A stretch of DNA of 43,252 bases from Bacteroidales bacterium UBA1219 (GTDB lineage Bacteria; Bacteroidota; Bacteroidia; Bacteroidales; P3): contig DBXF01000067.1 of NCBI GenBank assembly GCA_002309295.1, positions 5,272 to 48,523 of the forward strand, read 5' to 3'. The first letter of the stretch is position 1; the number at the start of each line of letters is the position of its first letter. Under the pieces are notes generated by a model. It worked only from the letters and a program-made list of their open reading frames with translations, had not been told where the DNA came from and made no database searches. A program made the position numbers and the translations under genes. This document shows positions 43,230 to 43,252 of this stretch, piece after piece.

Positions 43230-43252
43230 GGTCTGTTAGCTCAGTTGGTTCA
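43230..43252 (+). tRNA. tRNA gene, 5' part only (cut by window edge)
   Basis: GGTCTGT would be the 5' acceptor strand (43230-43236), then T8 and A9, the D-stem GCTC (43239-43242) and a D-loop starting AGTTGGTT. The anticodon is outside the window, so the amino acid cannot be named. Confidence 0.85.

Noticed and set aside
1..43252. CRISPR arrays, insertion sequences, phage genes
   Set aside because: No regularly spaced short repeats with unique spacers, no transposase or integrase motifs, and no phage structural genes were seen.

Overview
The window is a Bacteroidota chromosome segment, most likely Bacteroidales. Three things point there. Upstream regions carry the Bacteroidota promoter pattern (TTG, 19-20 bases, TAnnTTTG) instead of -35/-10 boxes and Shine-Dalgarno sites. 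A very large secreted protein ends in a type IX secretion (T9SS) sorting domain. The local gene orders acpP-fabF-rnc next to purN, and mraZ to ftsZ, also fit. All names come from reading the translated sequence; no database search was possible.

Layout. 1-357 is the start of ileS (minus, cut by the window edge). 602-1036 is a small membrane-anchored protein flanked by degenerate direct repeats. 1247-2326 is a mannose-1-phosphate guanylyltransferase. 2454-3767 (minus) is an OmpA-type outer-membrane protein, divergent from a clpC-thiL-recQ run (4204-9832). A phospholipase-D-type cardiolipin synthase (minus) and an SDR-type L-threonine dehydrogenase/epimerase (plus) diverge around 11500.

From 29277 down to 12654, on the minus strand, lies the division and cell-wall (dcw) cluster: mraZ, rsmH, ftsL, ftsI (PBP with PASTA), murE, mraY, a murD remnant, ftsW, murG, murC, ftsQ, ftsA, ftsZ-2, ftsZ-1. 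These genes make lipid II and build the septal ring. Two things are unusual. The murD position holds only a 179-residue C-terminal piece with altered substrate residues. There are also two tandem ftsZ genes: the copy nearest ftsA is short, tail-less and has an altered nucleotide loop, while the distal copy has a roughly 230-residue linker. The only long gap in the cluster (ftsA to ftsZ-2, 357 bases) contains two strong hairpins.

29598-37181 (minus) encodes a 2527-residue T9SS cargo protein built from a threefold super-repeat of about 530 residues. Then come acpP-fabF-rnc (minus), and purN, a GT4 glycosyltransferase and a second OmpA-family protein (plus). The window ends inside the 5' part of a tRNA gene with its own promoter.

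The most interesting points are the decayed murD inside an otherwise intact dcw operon, the tandem diverged ftsZ pair, and a 28-base element with 10-base-period direct repeats that occurs upstream of mraZ and again between acpP and purN. The mraZ copy resembles published MraZ-binding sites.
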